From NCBI GenBank assembly GCA_022511205.1, contig JAFLRY010000006.1, positions 1-64,000 of the forward strand: a stretch of 64,000 nt of DNA, in the 5' to 3' direction. A program made the position numbers and the translations under genes. Under the pieces are notes generated by a model. It was not told the DNA's origin and ran no database searches. It saw nothing but the letters and a program-made list of their open reading frames with translations. The stretch is from Eubacterium sp. Lineage in GTDB: Bacteria > Bacillota > Clostridia > Oscillospirales > Acutalibacteraceae. How positions within the stretch are numbered: the first letter of the stretch is position 1; each line of letters opens with the position of its first letter. Below, one piece after another: positions 1-8,856 of this stretch.

Positions 1-1
1 C

Positions 2-1012
2 ACTATCGATATCGCAGACCCGTCCTACAGCACCGATACCGCTAAGGAAATCGCTAAGTACAACAACTTCAGCGAAGATGAGTGGGAGAACTTTGACGGC
101 CCTGTACTCACCACGAAGCTTATTGACTATCGTGGCTACGGTTACACCGGTGTTAACCCGAACCTTGTAAAGGTTGGCGCTGATCCTTATTCAGATGCTT
201 CCAAGAACGTTCGTAAGGCGATTGCTACCATTCTTGCAGCATATCGTGACGAGGCTATCGACTCTTACTACGGCAACACTGCAGAGGTTATCAACTATCC
301 GATTTCCAACACCTCTTGGGCTGCTCCCGTTACTACTGACGACGGCTATCAGATCGCTTATTCCAAGGATGTAAACGGCAATCCGATCTACACTGCAGAT
401 ATGACCGCAGACCAGAAGTATGAGGCCGCTAAGCAGGCTGCTCTCGGCTTCCTTGAGGCTGCAGGCTACACTGTAGCTGACGGCAAAGTAACTGCTGCTC
501 CCGAAGGCGCTAAGACCAGCTTCCAGGTTGAGATCGGCGGCGGCGGACAGGGCGATCACCCGCTCTTCCTGCTTATGCAGAACGCTTCCGACGCTCTTGC
601 ATCTATCGGCATTAAGTTCACCATCAATGACCATTCCAACGCAAACGATCTGTACGCTACCTATCAGGGTGGTACTGCACAGTTCTGGTGCGCTGCTTGG
701 CAGGCAGGTACTGATCCCGATATGTATCAGCTTTATCACAGCAAGGGTTCAACCAACTACTATCACATCGCCGATGCTCAGCTCGATGAGTTGATCATGA
801 ACGGCCGTGCTTCTGCTGACACCAACGTTAGAAAGGCTATCTACAAGTCAGCTATGGAGATAATCCTTGACTACGGCGTTGAGATCCCGATGTATCAGCG
901 TAGTGATTGCGTCCTTCTTTCCAGCGAGCGTGTAAACGTTGACTCACTTCCTAAGGATATGACTCCTTACTGGGGCTGGGCGGCTGAAATCGAGACCCTT
1001 GAAATGAACTAA
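2..1012 (+). CDS. Oligopeptide ABC transporter substrate-binding protein, C-terminal part
   Basis: The reading frame is open from the left window edge to the TAA at 1010-1012, giving 336 residues, so the ORF-track start at 401 is only an internal Met. The protein resembles the C-terminal lobe of family 5 extracellular solute-binding proteins (OppA/DppA type): an FTINDHSNAND stretch, then AQFWCAAWQAGTDPD, and a family-like tail ending PYWGWAAEIETLEMN. It would be a surface lipoprotein delivering peptides to the permeases encoded just downstream. The signal peptide and lipobox lie outside the window. The family assignment is firm because complete oppB, C, D and F homologs follow. Substrate (oligopeptide, dipeptide or another solute) cannot be decided. 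Confidence 0.9.
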   Translation, partial: TIDIADPSYSTDTAKEIAKYNNFSEDEWENFDGPVLTTKLIDYRGYGYTGVNPNLVKVGADPYSDASKNVRKAIATILAAYRDEAIDSYYGNTAEVINYPISNTSWAAPVTTDDGYQIAYSKDVNGNPIYTADMTADQKYEAAKQAALGFLEAAGYTVADGKVTAAPEGAKTSFQVEIGGGGQGDHPLFLLMQNASDALASIGIKFTINDHSNANDLYATYQGGTAQFWCAAWQAGTDPDMYQLYHSKGSTNYYHIADAQLDELIMNGRASADTNVRKAIYKSAMEIILDYGVEIPMYQRSDCVLLSSERVNVDSLPKDMTPYWGWAAEIETLEMN

Positions 1013-1049
1013 TTCTGATTCAAGCTTTCGGTTTAAGTAAAACATTATA

Positions 1050-1145
1050 AGATTTCCTGCCCTCGCAAGGGGGCAGGATATTCTGTAATCTTTGTCGAAC
1101 AGCAAAAAGCCGCTTCAAGCAAGAGGCGTTTTCTTGGTGTTCGGC
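1050..1145 (+). other. Two hairpins between binding-protein and permease genes
   Basis: The 181-bp gap between the binding-protein stop and the permease start holds two inverted repeats. The first is TCCTGCCC/GGGCAGGA (1055-1062 with 1071-1078), without a real T-run. The second is longer and imperfect, from about GAACA near 1098 to TGTTC near 1142, with an AAAAGCC/GGCGTTTT core. No convincing new promoter is visible before 1194. Stable hairpins here are a known way to protect the abundant binding-protein mRNA or to attenuate the permease genes. That role is inferred. Confidence 0.55.
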
Positions 1146-1193
1146 ATTATTAATATACGGACATTTCCGATATAAAAAACGGAGGGGAACATT

Positions 1194-2180
1194 TTGCGAA
1201 ATTACATAATCAAACGTATACTTATTTCCATCGTCATTCTGTTTTTCGTAATGTTTATTATTTACGTGCTGATGCGTAGCTTGCCCAGCTCTTACGTTGA
1301 AACAATGGCGATGCGTCTTTCCACCGCTCCCGGCTCAAAGCCCTATGAGGAGTGGCTCGCTCAGTTAAACGCATCCTACGGACTGGATCAACCCTTTTTA
1401 ATCGGTTTCTTTGGCTGGCTTGGAGATTTCCTTCGCGGCAATTTCGGCGATAGCTGGAGATTCACCGTTCCCGTTATCGAGGAATTTAAGAGCGTTATCG
1501 GCATTTCATTTATAATGGGTGCGATCTCATTAGTTCTTGAGCTCGTTATAGCGATCCCGCTTGGCGTTTTAGCCGCCACGAAGCAGTATTCCAAGACGGA
1601 TTATATCGTTTCCGCCACCGCGCTTGCGGGTATTTCACTGCCCACCTTCTTCTTTGCTTCGCTGCTGCAGCTCGTATTCGCCGTTAGGCTCGGCTGGTTT
1701 GATACCCACGGACTTGTAGGACGAGATTACTATCAGCTAAGCTCCTTCGGGCAGATCATGGATATGGCAAAGCATTTGGTGCTTCCCATCGTTACCCTTA
1801 CGGTTATTTCGATAGGCGGACTTATGCGTTATACCAGAACGAATATGCTTGAGGTTCTCAATGCGGATTATATCCGTACCGCGAGAGCAAAGGGCCTTGA
1901 TGAGAAAAAGGTTATCTATCACCACGCGTTTCGTAACACGCTTATTCCGCTTGTAACTATCGTTGGCGGTTCACTTCCCGGCTTGTTCTCAGGCGCGCTG
2001 ATTACGGAAACCCTGTTCTCCATTCCCGGTATCGGTTACATATCCTATCAGGCGATGGTTGCCGGCGATATTCCGTTTACGATGTTCTACCTTTCATTTA
2101 TGGCAGTACTCACGCTTTTGGGCAACCTGATATCCGATATACTTTACGCAGTGGTAGATCCGCGCGTTCGTATCGCTTAA
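1194..2180 (+). CDS. oppB: Peptide ABC transporter permease, OppB/DppB type
   Basis: This 328-residue integral membrane permease forms half of the translocation channel of a peptide importer. It opens with the typical RNYIIKRILISIVILF helix. The cytoplasmic EAA loop that docks the ATPase is visible near residues 220-260 (DYIRTARAKGLDEKKV, then FSIPGIG). The start is TTG at 1194, supported by a GGAGGGG ribosome site at 1181-1187; no in-frame ATG fits as well. Length and topology match OppB. The next permease gene follows after 16 bp, so they are co-transcribed. Opp and Dpp cannot be separated by sequence alone. Confidence 0.95.
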   Translation: MRNYIIKRILISIVILFFVMFIIYVLMRSLPSSYVETMAMRLSTAPGSKPYEEWLAQLNASYGLDQPFLIGFFGWLGDFLRGNFGDSWRFTVPVIEEFKSVIGISFIMGAISLVLELVIAIPLGVLAATKQYSKTDYIVSATALAGISLPTFFFASLLQLVFAVRLGWFDTHGLVGRDYYQLSSFGQIMDMAKHLVLPIVTLTVISIGGLMRYTRTNMLEVLNADYIRTARAKGLDEKKVIYHHAFRNTLIPLVTIVGGSLPGLFSGALITETLFSIPGIGYISYQAMVAGDIPFTMFYLSFMAVLTLLGNLISDILYAVVDPRVRIA

Positions 2181-2196
2181 GAGAGGGGGAAAAATT

Positions 2197-3747
2197 GTGT
2201 TAAAGAATAAAAAGAACGTTCCCGCAAAGAACGAAAACGAGCAATACTCTCTAAACGATGACCGCCGCGTAAAGGTGCTTTCACCGGGCGCGCTTGTTGC
2301 TAAGCGCTTTTTCCGTAACCGTTTGGCGGTAGTAGGTCTTATCATGCTCCTCTCAATGGCTGTTTTCTCCTTCATCGGCGGTATGGTCATTCCTTACGGA
2401 CAGGCGGAGCAGTTCTACACCTACACTCCCCTTAAAAAAGAGTATGTGGGTGTTACGAGAAATGATGATATTCGTTACGCCGCCGCAGAGGGAAAAGAGT
2501 TCAGCACTATACTGCAGGCTCAATTCCTGCTGGCGCAGGTAAAAGGTACAGATACCTTTGAATACGGCGGAAACAGCTATTCCTACAAGCAGGAGGCTAA
2601 AGATTTTTATTCCATTTATTCCGCTGACGGTTCATTACTTGCTATCGCGTATAAGGATATCGTTAACGCGGCAGACGGAATGGACGCCCCTGCCTTTATC
2701 GTTAAATACGAAGCACTTAAAGCATACACCGGCGGCGCAAAATCCTTCACGGCAGACGGCGTTGCATATACGCTTGACGAGGATGCCAACATCATTCAAA
2801 ACGGCACCATTATTGGATATATCAGCCGCTTCGTAGTTTCGCCGAAGCAAAACGGCGTTACGATCACCCGTGACTTCAAGGAACGCCTTGAGGAAGCGCT
2901 TGAGGATAATATTTCTGAATTTGTTTATACTTCTCCTGAGGGAGAAGAGCAAAAATACGCTGTTACCTACGATGCCAGTGCTATGGTTTGGTCGGTTCAG
3001 CAGGTAGAGGAAACTAAGGTTTACGCTTCTTACGGACTTCCGAGCTGGGATCACCCGCTTGGTCTTGACGGCAACGGTATGGATATGCTTACCCGTCTTA
3101 TGTACGGCGGTCGTGTATCGCTTTATATCGGCTTCATTGTAGTGTTCATTGAAACGCTTCTCGGCGTTATCATGGGCGGTATCGCCGGATATTTCGGCGG
3201 TTGGGTAGATAACCTTATCATGCGTCTCGTTGATATCTTCTACTGCATCCCGTCAATGCCCATAATCATAATTCTCGGTGCAACGATGGATAATATGCAG
3301 GTGGATCCGCAGGTGCGAATGATCTATTTGATGTTGCTATTAGGCTTCCTCGGCTGGGCGGGAATCGCTCGTCTTGTCCGCGGTCAGATCCTTTCACTCC
3401 GCGAGCAGGAGTTTATGATGGCAACGGAGGCGGGAGGTATCCGCGTATCGCGCCGTATCTTCAAGCATCTGATTCCCAACGTTATCCCGCAGCTTATCGT
3501 TACCTGCACCATGAGCCTTGGCTCAACGATCATCACGGAGGCAACGCTTTCCTTCTTAGGCCTCGGCGTTAAGTTCCCGTTTGCTTCCTGGGGTAACATT
3601 ATATCCGACGTTAATAATTCCTTCGTTATGACTAACTATTGGTTTATCTGGATCCCCGCAGGTATCTGCCTGCTTATCACGGTTCTGGGCTTCAACTTCG
3701 TTGGCGACGGTCTTCGTGACGCGTTCGATCCGAAGATGAAGAGATAA
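2197..3747 (+). CDS. oppC: Peptide ABC transporter permease, OppC/DppC type with large insertion
   Basis: This is the second channel subunit, 516 residues, starting at GTG 2197 behind GAGAGGGGG. Canonical OppC proteins are about 300 residues. Here TM1 (about 45-70) is followed by roughly 200 extra, mostly hydrophilic residues before the family motif HPLGLDGNGMDMLTRL at about 285. The insertion must be extracytoplasmic by topology. The rest is standard: five further membrane segments and an EAA loop (RRIFKHLIPNVIPQ) followed by EATLSFLGLG. Such elongated OppC forms occur in Clostridia; the insert may contact the binding protein, which is an inference. It is co-transcribed with oppB and oppD. 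Confidence 0.93.
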   Translation: MLKNKKNVPAKNENEQYSLNDDRRVKVLSPGALVAKRFFRNRLAVVGLIMLLSMAVFSFIGGMVIPYGQAEQFYTYTPLKKEYVGVTRNDDIRYAAAEGKEFSTILQAQFLLAQVKGTDTFEYGGNSYSYKQEAKDFYSIYSADGSLLAIAYKDIVNAADGMDAPAFIVKYEALKAYTGGAKSFTADGVAYTLDEDANIIQNGTIIGYISRFVVSPKQNGVTITRDFKERLEEALEDNISEFVYTSPEGEEQKYAVTYDASAMVWSVQQVEETKVYASYGLPSWDHPLGLDGNGMDMLTRLMYGGRVSLYIGFIVVFIETLLGVIMGGIAGYFGGWVDNLIMRLVDIFYCIPSMPIIIILGATMDNMQVDPQVRMIYLMLLLGFLGWAGIARLVRGQILSLREQEFMMATEAGGIRVSRRIFKHLIPNVIPQLIVTCTMSLGSTIITEATLSFLGLGVKFPFASWGNIISDVNNSFVMTNYWFIWIPAGICLLITVLGFNFVGDGLRDAFDPKMKR

Positions 3748-3763
3748 GAAAGGAGGAGCTCAC

Positions 3764-4921
3764 ATGGCTAAAAGTAAACCGGAGGGCTACCTCTCCGCTA
3801 AAGAATCCCGCAGGATTTCTAAGGAAAACAGAAAAATAACAAGCGCTCTTGAGAAAAAGCGTAAGCGCAAGAACGTTCCCGAGAGCGAGTATATCACAGA
3901 GATGAAGGACCCGAGCAACGCGGTTGAGTTCGATAATCTTCACACGTATTTCTTCACGGATGCCGGTACGGTTAAGAGTGTTGACGGCGTTACGTTTGAG
4001 GTGCCGCTCGGCAAGACCGTTGGCGTAGTTGGCGAATCCGGCTGCGGTAAATCAGTTACCAGCCTTTCGCTTATGCAGCTGCTCCAGAGACCCCAGGGTC
4101 AGATCGTTGAGGGCGAAATTCGTCTGAATCTCGGCGACAAGGCGTATGACGTTGCAAAAATGCCGAATGAAAAGCTGCTTGAGCTTCGCGGCAACTTCGT
4201 TTCAATGATCTTCCAGGAGCCTATGACGGCGCTCAATCCCGTTTTCCGTATCGGCGCTCAGCTTGATGAAGTAATTGCTCTTCATGACGGTGAGGGCAAG
4301 AGCGAAGCTGATGTTAAGGCACGTTCCATTGAGCTTTTGGAGATGGTTGGTATCGCCAACAGCGATGGCGTTTACCAGATGTTCCCCCACGAGCTTTCAG
4401 GCGGTATGCGCCAGCGTGTTATGATCGCTATGGCGCTTGCCTGCAATCCCAAGATCATTATTGCCGATGAACCCACTACCGCGCTTGACGTTACGATCCA
4501 GGCGCAGGTGCTCGATCTGCTTCGCAATCTTAAGGATAAGATCAATTCCTCAATTATGTTCATTACCCACGACCTCGGCGTTATCGCGGAAATGGCTGAT
4601 TACGTAGTTGTTATGTACGCGGGCCGCGTTGTGGAAAAGGGCACGGCGGACGATATTTTCTATCATCCCGCCCACCCATATACTATCGGTCTTATGGCTT
4701 CAAAGCCCGTAGTAGGCAAGCAGGTGGATAAGCTTTATTCCATTCCCGGAAAAGTTCCGAATCCCATCAATATGCCGAATTATTGCTACTTTAAGGATCG
4801 CTGTGAGATGTGCGTAGGCGGTTGTGACGGCGAATATCCGCCGGAGATCAGCATTTCCGATACGCATAAGGTATCCTGCTACCGCTACTGTGAAAACAAT
4901 AAAGAGGGAGGGGAAGCGTAA
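3764..4921 (+). CDS. oppD: Peptide ABC transporter ATP-binding protein, OppD/DppD type
   Basis: This 385-residue cytoplasmic ATPase powers the importer. Visible motifs are Walker A GESGCGKS, Q-loop IFQEPMTALNP, signature LSGGMRQR, Walker B IIIADEPTTALD and switch FITHD. A very basic leader of about 50 residues (ALEKKRKRKNVPES) precedes the core and is unusual. The C-terminal OppD-specific region is Cys-rich (CYFKDRCEMCVGGC, then a CYRYC near the end). Such tails bind a 4Fe-4S cluster in characterised dipeptide and oligopeptide importers. The start ATG has a strong AAGGAGG ribosome site. The stop overlaps the next ATG by 1 bp, indicating translational coupling. Confidence 0.95.
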   Translation: MAKSKPEGYLSAKESRRISKENRKITSALEKKRKRKNVPESEYITEMKDPSNAVEFDNLHTYFFTDAGTVKSVDGVTFEVPLGKTVGVVGESGCGKSVTSLSLMQLLQRPQGQIVEGEIRLNLGDKAYDVAKMPNEKLLELRGNFVSMIFQEPMTALNPVFRIGAQLDEVIALHDGEGKSEADVKARSIELLEMVGIANSDGVYQMFPHELSGGMRQRVMIAMALACNPKIIIADEPTTALDVTIQAQVLDLLRNLKDKINSSIMFITHDLGVIAEMADYVVVMYAGRVVEKGTADDIFYHPAHPYTIGLMASKPVVGKQVDKLYSIPGKVPNPINMPNYCYFKDRCEMCVGGCDGEYPPEISISDTHKVSCYRYCENNKEGGEA

Positions 4922-5961
4922 TGGCAATGAAAAAGAACGTTGCAGATAATCTTAAAATCGATAACAATTTCACTCCCGTTGAGTATGACGATCAGTATAT
5001 CCTGATGGTCAACGAGCTGAAAAAATACTTCCCTATCAAGGGCGGTATGATGTCCAGACCCGTTGGTTACGTTAAGGCTGTCGACGGCGTTACGTTTAAC
5101 CTTAAGCGCGGCACTACTATGGGTCTCGTTGGCGAATCCGGTTGCGGGAAAACCACCACCGGCCGTACTATTCTTCGCCTTGCAGGCGAAAAGACAGGCG
5201 GTCAGGTGCTCTTTAACGGCAAAGAAATCTATGATCTTTCCAATAAGGAAATGCGCGAAATGCGCACCAAAATGCAGATCATATTCCAGGATCCCTTCTC
5301 CAGCCTTTCTCCCCGCCTTCCCGTCGGCGAGATCATCGGCGAGGCGGTGCGCGAGCATAATCTTGTAAGCAAAGCTGAATTCAACGATTATATCGATAAG
5401 GTTATGGATAACTGCGGACTTCAGCCCTTCCATAAGGAGCGTTATCCCCATGAGTTCTCAGGCGGTCAGCGTCAGCGTATCTGTATCGCTCGCGCGCTTG
5501 CGCTCAATCCCGAATTCGTTGTGTGCGACGAGCCTGTTTCCGCGCTGGACGTTTCTATCCAGGCGCAGATCATCAACCTGCTTAAGGATCTTCAGGAGCA
5601 GTATAAGCTGACCTACCTGTTCATTTCTCACGATCTCAGCGTTGTTGAGCATATTTCCGATACGGTTGGCGTTATGTATCTCGGAAGCTTAGTGGAATAC
5701 GGCACTACCGGCGATATTTTCCGAAATCCGCTTCATCCTTATACTAAGGCACTGTTCTCGGCTATTCCGATCCCCGATCCCAATGCCCGTATGCAGCGTA
5801 TCGTGCTTGAAGGCTCTATTCCGTCTCCGGCAAATCCGCCGTTAGGCTGTAAGTTCCATACCCGCTGCCCGTACGCTACGGATCGCTGCAAGCAAGAAGT
5901 TCCCGCACAGAGGGAGGTAGAACCGGGGCATTACGTAGTATGCCATCTGTTCGATGAGTAA
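4921..5961 (+). CDS. oppF: Peptide ABC transporter ATP-binding protein, OppF/DppF type
   Basis: This 346-residue ATPase partners OppD. It shows Walker [11 protein letters not shown]-loop [11 protein letters not shown], signature FSGGQRQR, Walker [12 protein letters not shown] and switch FISHD. The C-terminal oligopeptide-transporter domain has the family Cys pattern ([14 protein letters not shown] and a last Cys in YVVCHLFDE). Both the start and the stop overlap neighbouring genes by 1 bp, so translation is probably coupled along oppD-oppF and the downstream small gene. Length and motifs are fully typical. Confidence 0.95.
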   Translation: MAMKKNVADNLKIDNNFTPVEYDDQYILMVNELKKYFPIKGGMMSRPVGYVKAVDGVTFNLKRGTTMGLVGESGCGKTTTGRTILRLAGEKTGGQVLFNGKEIYDLSNKEMREMRTKMQIIFQDPFSSLSPRLPVGEIIGEAVREHNLVSKAEFNDYIDKVMDNCGLQPFHKERYPHEFSGGQRQRICIARALALNPEFVVCDEPVSALDVSIQAQIINLLKDLQEQYKLTYLFISHDLSVVEHISDTVGVMYLGSLVEYGTTGDIFRNPLHPYTKALFSAIPIPDPNARMQRIVLEGSIPSPANPPLGCKFHTRCPYATDRCKQEVPAQREVEPGHYVVCHLFDE

Positions 5962-6266
5962 TGGCACGCAAAAAAGAGTGGGATGATGACGACGGTAGAA
6001 CGATCGCTTCTATGAGCGACGTTGGTCGTCAAAATCTGTTTATCCCAAGAGCAAAACCAAATCGTGAGGAGCGCAAGCCAAGCATTCCCGAAACAGAATT
6101 TGAGCAATCAAAAAAAGATCGCCCGTGGGAGCAAAGCGAGCAGTTCACTAAGCAGGAGAGAAGATGGTACGCTTTCGGCGCGCTGAAAGCAGCACTGCTT
6201 ATCGCTATGGCTTTCATTGTGGGTCTTGGTTTGGCAATTTTGATTATGTTATTGCTTTGGAGTTAA
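5961..6266 (+). CDS. Small single-TM protein, last gene of the opp operon
   Basis: A 101-residue protein whose ATG overlaps the oppF stop by 1 bp. Residues 1-70 are highly charged and probably unstructured (EWDDDDGRT, RPWEQSEQF). Residues 75-100 form one strong hydrophobic helix ending at the C-terminus (LLIAMAFIVGLGLAILIMLLLW). This suggests a tail-anchored protein with a cytoplasmic head. I do not recognise a family. Overlapping, co-directional placement and the terminator right after it make it a genuine member of the transporter operon; an assembly or regulatory role for the importer is only a guess. Confidence 0.75.
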   Translation: MARKKEWDDDDGRTIASMSDVGRQNLFIPRAKPNREERKPSIPETEFEQSKKDRPWEQSEQFTKQERRWYAFGALKAALLIAMAFIVGLGLAILIMLLLWS

Positions 6267-6277
6267 CCGAATATATC

Positions 6278-6312
6278 AGAGGCTTTTCACTGATGAAAAG
6301 CCTCTTTTTTTT
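6278..6312 (+). terminator. Rho-independent terminator of opp operon
   Basis: An 11-bp perfect stem, AGAGGCTTTTC pairing with GAAAAGCCTCT around a 6-nt loop, is followed directly by a T-run. It ends the peptide transporter operon. Confidence 0.95.
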
Positions 6313-6371
6313 ACAATAAATTGGTTTATAAATTGTTTATTTAATTTCCAGAAATTTCATTCAAAAAACCA

Positions 6372-6400
6372 TTGAATTGCCTGTTTTTCGGTGCTATTAT
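6372..6400 (+). promoter_or_regulatory. SigA-type promoter of the deacetylase gene
   Basis: TTGAAT and TATTAT are separated by exactly 17 bp, about 75 bp upstream of the deacetylase start. Confidence 0.6.
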
Positions 6401-6476
6401 AAATATATAAAAAGTCGAAATCCACCGAATTTTTCGGTTTGTATAGACGGTAAGTGAGAAAAGGGAAGTGCTGAAA

Positions 6477-7991
6477 ATGGGAAAGAGAAAGGCTTTACCC
6501 GAAACGGCAAAATTATCAGAAATGAAGGCGGAAATCAAAAAGAAAAAGGCGGCAAAAAAGGGCTTTAAAATAATCGCCGTTGCGTTATTTGCTCTTTTAA
6601 TTGCTGTTGCCGTGCTTCTTGTTTGGGATGCGAACAGTGGTCATATTGAGTTCAGTATTAAGGATTTTTCAGACGTTACACTTGAATACGGCGAAGAATA
6701 TTCGTATCCTGAGGTTCAGGGCCTCTACAAAACCATATTTCTCAACCTGAAGGGAACACCTGTTGAGGTTCAGCAGGAGGGCGAGGTGGACGCTTCGCAT
6801 TTGGGAACTTATGAGATGGTTTATACCGCAACCTTCAAGGGCGTAACGAGAACCGAAAAGCAAAAAATAGTAGTAGTGGATACTGTTGCTCCTGTAATAA
6901 CCCTTGTTTCCGATCCGGAGTATTTTACAAGCCCGGTTGCGGCATACAAGGAAGAGGGCTTCTCCGCCGTTGATAATTACGACGGTGATATAACCGATAA
7001 GGTCGTTTCCAAGGAGGAAAACGGCATTGTTACTTACACAGTTTCCGATAGCTCCGGCAACGAAGCGGTGGTTACGAGAACGATCGTTTATAAAGACGTA
7101 GTGCCTCCGGTTATAAAGCTTTCAGGCAAAAGCATACTGAGTATTGAGCTTGGCGGTACATATAAAGAACCTGGCTACAAGGCAACGGACGATTGTGACG
7201 GAGATATTACCTCCAAGGTTTCGGTAAAGGGCTCTGTGGATACGAAAAAGAAGGGCGAATACGCCATCGAATACTCCGTAGAGGATTCTTACGGTAATAA
7301 GACCACGGTCAAAAGAACGGTTTTGGTTTATGAAAAGCAGGCGAAAAAGCCCACCGTTAATCCCGGAAACAAGGTTGTTTACCTTACGTTTGATGACGGC
7401 CCGGGCGCTTATACCTCACAGCTTCTTGACGTGCTTGATAAATACGGCGTCAAAGTAACGTTTTTCGTGACGAATCAGTTCCCGCGGTATCAGAATTTGA
7501 TATCAAAAGAAGCTGAAAGAGGGCATACCGTTGCGATCCATACTTATAGCCATAGCTATAGCGAGGTTTACGCGAATATAAATGCCTACTTTAAAGACCT
7601 TGAAAAAATGTCTAAGATTTGTGAGTCGCAGACGGGAGAGAAGCCAACTATTATACGCTTCCCCGGCGGAACGTCAAACGCTATCAGTAAAAAATATTGC
7701 CACGGGATTATGACTCAGCTTACCCAAGAGGTTGATGTCAGAGGCTACTATTATTGCGATTGGAACGTTGAGAGCGGAGACGCGGGCGGCGCGAAAACCG
7801 CTTCAGCAGTTGCCGCGAACGTTATAGCGGGAATCAAGCAGCATAACGTTTCTGTAGTGCTTCAGCATGATACGCATAAATACAGCGTTGAGGCGATGGA
7901 CGAGATCATTTCATGGGGTCTTGCAAACGGATATACCTTCCTTCCGCTTGACGAAACTTCACCTATGGTGCATCACAAACCCAATAATTAG
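6477..7991 (+). CDS. Membrane-anchored polysaccharide deacetylase with Ig-like repeats
   Basis: The start ATG at 6477 is chosen over the track GTG at 6468 because AAGGGAAG sits at proper distance only from the ATG. The 504-residue protein has a basic cytoplasmic head, one TM segment (about 26-48), three consecutive Ig-like/DUF5011-type modules (about 60-290; repeated APVITL/PPVIKL openings and DGDIT motifs), and a NodB deacetylase domain. The catalytic motifs are intact: TFDDGP, HTYSH (metal), RFPGGTSN, DWNVESGD and LQHDT. It should act outside the membrane, removing acetyl groups from peptidoglycan or another surface glycan, with the Ig modules spacing the enzyme from the membrane. The substrate is not shown. 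Confidence 0.92.
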   Translation: MGKRKALPETAKLSEMKAEIKKKKAAKKGFKIIAVALFALLIAVAVLLVWDANSGHIEFSIKDFSDVTLEYGEEYSYPEVQGLYKTIFLNLKGTPVEVQQEGEVDASHLGTYEMVYTATFKGVTRTEKQKIVVVDTVAPVITLVSDPEYFTSPVAAYKEEGFSAVDNYDGDITDKVVSKEENGIVTYTVSDSSGNEAVVTRTIVYKDVVPPVIKLSGKSILSIELGGTYKEPGYKATDDCDGDITSKVSVKGSVDTKKKGEYAIEYSVEDSYGNKTTVKRTVLVYEKQAKKPTVNPGNKVVYLTFDDGPGAYTSQLLDVLDKYGVKVTFFVTNQFPRYQNLISKEAERGHTVAIHTYSHSYSEVYANINAYFKDLEKMSKICESQTGEKPTIIRFPGGTSNAISKKYCHGIMTQLTQEVDVRGYYYCDWNVESGDAGGAKTASAVAANVIAGIKQHNVSVVLQHDTHKYSVEAMDEIISWGLANGYTFLPLDETSPMVHHKPNN

Positions 7992-8054
7992 AGATCATAA
8001 AAAAACAAAGGCTTATATTTGTTCATAAATCATTCACAAACATATGGAAAAATA

Positions 8055-8082
8055 TTGATTTTTTCCGTATATGTTGTATAAT
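8055..8082 (+). promoter_or_regulatory. Promoter of AIM24-family gene
   Basis: TTGATT and a consensus TATAAT are 16 bp apart, 35 bp before the gene start. Confidence 0.7.
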
Positions 8083-8116
8083 TTAATTATAAATTATTAT
8101 TAAAGGAGTAGATATT

Positions 8117-8800
8117 ATGAGGTATGAAATCAAGGGCGCTCCCTTCCCGGCAGTTGTGTGCTATATGGAGAACGGCGAGCAGATCATCACAGAAGGCGGC
8201 GGAATGTCTTGGATGAGCCCCAATATGGAGATGAAAACCACCACCAACGGAGGCATTGGTAAGGCTCTTGGCAGAATGCTTTCAAGAGATAAGATGTTCC
8301 AGAACATTTACACCAGCGTTGGCGGAAACGGTATGATCGGCATCGCTTCCAGCTTCCCCGGCGAGATCAAGGCGATCGAGGTTAAGCCCGGCGAGGATAT
8401 CATTTGCCAGAAAAGCTCCTTCCTTGCTTCAACTCCGGGCGTTGATATGTCCGTACATTTCAGAAAGAAGTTTTCATCAGGTTTGTTCGGCGGCGAAGGC
8501 TTCATTATGCAGAAGTTCTCAGGCAACGGTCTTCTCTTCATCGAGGTGGACGGTACTCCCATTGAGTACGATCTTGCAGAGGGTCAGCAGATCCTTATCG
8601 ATACCGGCCATATCGTTATGATGAGCGCAAGCTGTAAGATGGACGTTAAGTCTGTTTCAGGCTTCAAAAACGTTGTATTCGGCGGCGAAGGACTTTTCAA
8701 CACCGTTGTTGAGGGCCCCGGCAAGATCATTCTTCAGACTATGCCCGTATCTAAGCTGGCAGGCACGCTTTCATCTTATCTTCCTATGTCTAATTCATAA
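8117..8800 (+). CDS. AIM24/TIGR00266 family protein
   Basis: This 227-residue soluble protein belongs to the AIM24 family (DUF124, TIGR00266): MRYEIKGAPFPAVVCYMENGE opening, an EGGGMSWMS segment, and later FIMQKFSGNGLLFIEVDG. The family forms a double-stranded beta-helix (TRAP-like) fold. Bacterial members have no settled function; the yeast namesake is mitochondrial. Gly-rich turns and absence of a signal peptide or TM are as expected. It has its own promoter and terminator, so it is monocistronic. Ribosome site AAAGGAG lies 8 bp before the ATG. Confidence 0.9.
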   Translation: MRYEIKGAPFPAVVCYMENGEQIITEGGGMSWMSPNMEMKTTTNGGIGKALGRMLSRDKMFQNIYTSVGGNGMIGIASSFPGEIKAIEVKPGEDIICQKSSFLASTPGVDMSVHFRKKFSSGLFGGEGFIMQKFSGNGLLFIEVDGTPIEYDLAEGQQILIDTGHIVMMSASCKMDVKSVSGFKNVVFGGEGLFNTVVEGPGKIILQTMPVSKLAGTLSSYLPMSNS

Positions 8801-8816
8801 TCGGTTATTAAAACAA

Positions 8817-8850
8817 AAAGACGGCAGGACATCGTCCTGCCGTTATTTTT
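8817..8850. terminator. Bidirectional terminator
   Basis: A 10-bp perfect stem, ACGGCAGGAC pairing with GTCCTGCCGT, has T-rich flanks on both strands. It serves the AIM24 gene on plus and the aldo/keto reductase gene on minus. Confidence 0.9.
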
Positions 8851-8856
8851 TATGTT

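Noticed and set aside
191-739. 182-aa minus-strand ORF
   Set aside because: It is opposite the binding-protein gene, has no ribosome site and no family features; a shadow ORF.
4885-5451. 188-aa minus-strand ORF
   Set aside because: Antisense to oppD/oppF whose motifs are complete; a shadow.
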